Positions 4,920 to 6,271 of a stretch of 6,271 bases of DNA are shown piece by piece; the first letter of the stretch is position 1, and every line of letters starts with the position of its first letter. A model generated the notes under the pieces. It had not been told where the DNA came from and ran no database searches. It was given only the letters and a program-made list of their open reading frames with translations. A program made the translations under genes and the position numbers. Origin of the DNA: Thermoplasmata archaeon. GTDB lineage: Archaea; Thermoplasmatota; Thermoplasmata; GCA-020350865. The stretch spans positions 575,130-581,400 of the forward strand of contig CP070726.1 of the NCBI GenBank assembly GCA_020350865.1, given 5' to 3'.

Positions 4920-6271
4920 GTGGAAAACAAGGTAAAGAGCGGAATTACAGGATTTGACTTGCTCGTTGGAGGGGGCATTCCCAGCGGGCATTCTGTTCTA
5001 CTGAGGGGGCCCAGTGCCCAGGAAAGCAGTATTTTCATCAATCAATATGTCAAAAAGGGACTTGAGAATTTCGAGCCCGTCCTCGTGGTGCTGTCCAGAA
5101 TATCCCCGGATGCATTCAGGCAAAATCTCAGAAACATCGGTGTAGATGCCAGGAAGTACGAGAAGAGCGGGTACCTCGTTATTGTTGACTGGTACTCGTT
5201 TAAAAGCGGTGTTACGGTGGCGGAGGTTGAGGAAAGGGACGGTGTGATTTACGCGTCAAAGGATCTCACACACATCGGCATCGCCATCTCAAGAGGATTG
5301 AAAAAGCTCCCCGAGGCCCCCATAAAAAGGGCTGTGCTCGATATCCTGTCCCAGGCCCTGAATTTCTTCGAATACAAGAGAACCTACAATTTCATTCAGG
5401 CCATGGCGGCACGATCGAGACGGAATAACCTCACCACTATATTCCCCATGGAAACCCAGGGTTCTGAATCAAAAGATCTCTCCGCCATCCAGGCGATTTT
5501 CGACGGTGTAATCGACCTAAAGTTAGAGCGAGTGGGAGATAGGATCTACAGAAGAGTGGGCATTCTTTCCATGAGCGGCGTTCAGTTCGATTCAAGGTAT
5601 AAAACCTACAGAATCGAGAACTACGAGATGATAATAGGTGAAAAGAAGATAAAACTGGAAGCACCGAAGAAGATACAGCCTGAAGAAATGGAAGGATTGC
5701 CCGGAGAAAAGGAACCCTCAAAACTGCCAACGGAGGCAGAGCAGGAGATCAAATCCAAGATAAGGAAGGTAAAGGACAATCCTGACAACGCCGACATGTG
5801 GTTTGACCTGGGAACCACCCTGCTCACATATGAAAAATATGAGGATGCCATTCGCTCCTTCGACAAGGTTATCGAGAACGACCCGAGTTTTACGCAAGTA
5901 TGGAATGCGAAAGCCGAGGCGCTCACCGCCGTTGGAAGGCATGAGGAGGCGGCGGAATGTCTGAAGAAGTCTGTTGAGGTCTCTGTCAAGGAGCTCGGGA
6001 AGGGTGTTGAGGTCCCGCTGATGAAGGACCTTGAAAAGGAGCTCATGGTTATCCTAGAAGACGTTGAGGGAAAGGTTCCGTCTGAGGGGGGCGCCGAGGA
6101 AGTATTGGAGTTCGAGTGCCCGGTCTGCGGCTCCTCGGTCCGCGAGGATGCCATTCAATGCCCCAGCTGCGGGGCAAAATTCGCAGAGATGGAGGAGGTC
6201 CCGGAAAAAGTCCTTGCAAAGATGGAAGAGAAAGCGGCTGTTTCGGCTCCTCCCCTGACCACTGAGTTGGC
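4920..6271 (+). CDS. ATPase-dead KaiC-like protein with TPR repeats and zinc ribbon (3' end outside window)
   Basis: GTG start; 450 full codons are visible and the frame is still open at the edge. Residues 1-240 follow the KaiC fold: SGITGFDLLVGGGIPSGH (7-24) matches the family's N-terminal signature, VLD (139-141) the Walker B strand, and FDGVIDLKLERVGDRIYRRV a late strand pair. The P-loop is destroyed: RGPSAQESSIF (29-39) lacks the glycines and the lysine. The catalytic glutamates are also gone (LSRI, 58-61, where the neighbour has TLEE). ATP hydrolysis is therefore very unlikely. A charged linker (241-285) leads to two TPR-like repeats, about 291-324 (WFDLGTTLLTYEKYEDAI) and 325-358 (WNAKAEALTAVGRHEEAA). 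Then comes a four-cysteine zinc ribbon, C400, C403, C414 and C417. Inference: a non-catalytic partner or adaptor for the KaiC-like ATPase encoded one base upstream. What follows residue 450 is unknown. Confidence 0.85.
   Translation, partial: MENKVKSGITGFDLLVGGGIPSGHSVLLRGPSAQESSIFINQYVKKGLENFEPVLVVLSRISPDAFRQNLRNIGVDARKYEKSGYLVIVDWYSFKSGVTVAEVEERDGVIYASKDLTHIGIAISRGLKKLPEAPIKRAVLDILSQALNFFEYKRTYNFIQAMAARSRRNNLTTIFPMETQGSESKDLSAIQAIFDGVIDLKLERVGDRIYRRVGILSMSGVQFDSRYKTYRIENYEMIIGEKKIKLEAPKKIQPEEMEGLPGEKEPSKLPTEAEQEIKSKIRKVKDNPDNADMWFDLGTTLLTYEKYEDAIRSFDKVIENDPSFTQVWNAKAEALTAVGRHEEAAECLKKSVEVSVKELGKGVEVPLMKDLEKELMVILEDVEGKVPSEGGAEEVLEFECPVCGSSVREDAIQCPSCGAKFAEMEEVPEKVLAKMEEKAAVSAPPLTTEL

Noticed and set aside
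5621..6154. - strand open frame of 177 codons, Ser/Phe-rich
   Set aside because: It mirrors the TPR and zinc-ribbon coding region of the gene starting at 4920. The Ser/Phe bias is what antisense of Glu/Lys-rich coding sequence gives.

Overview
The window looks like a piece of an archaeal genome, most likely a euryarchaeote and possibly the Thermoplasmata side, although the lineage is an inference from gene style and not from a marker gene. The archaeal signs are TATA boxes about 27 bases before start codons (leaderless mRNAs), GGAGG/GAGGTG ribosome sites inside operons, KaiC-type RecA-fold ATPases, and an extracellular protein rich in N-glycosylation sequons. Genes cover nearly everything. 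There is no RNA gene, CRISPR array or transposase.

Layout. (1) 1-519, + strand: the 3' end of a large surface protein whose C-terminus carries two copies of a GWN-type module. (2) 558-902, - strand: a small protein joining a YgiT/MqsA-type zinc finger to an AbrB-type DNA-binding domain, with its own TATA box. (3) 949-1011: a short remnant of a second gene related to the 3' end of (1), so the small regulator sits between two diverged copies of the same tail. (4) 1083-3494, + strand: a two-gene tungstate ABC importer operon. The binding protein (TupA-like) and permease (TupB-like) are fused in one membrane-anchored chain, followed by the ATPase (TupC-like). (5) 3609-6271 and beyond, + strand: a tightly packed three-gene operon with its own promoter. 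It encodes a winged-helix protein with an unrecognised helical C-terminal domain, a KaiC-like ATPase, and a long KaiC-like protein that has lost the Walker A lysine and the catalytic glutamates but has gained TPR repeats and a zinc ribbon. This last gene starts with GTG at 4920 and runs off the right edge.

How the parts work together. The importer would bring in tungstate (possibly molybdate) for pterin-cofactor oxidoreductases, none of which lie in this window. The winged-helix/KaiC/pseudo-KaiC operon reads as one signalling or regulatory module: a DNA-binding protein, an ATP-dependent KaiC-type switch, and an ATPase-dead relative equipped for protein-protein contacts. It is the best candidate here for an undescribed system. 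The physical association of its products is inferred only from gene order, 25-base overlap and shared fold.
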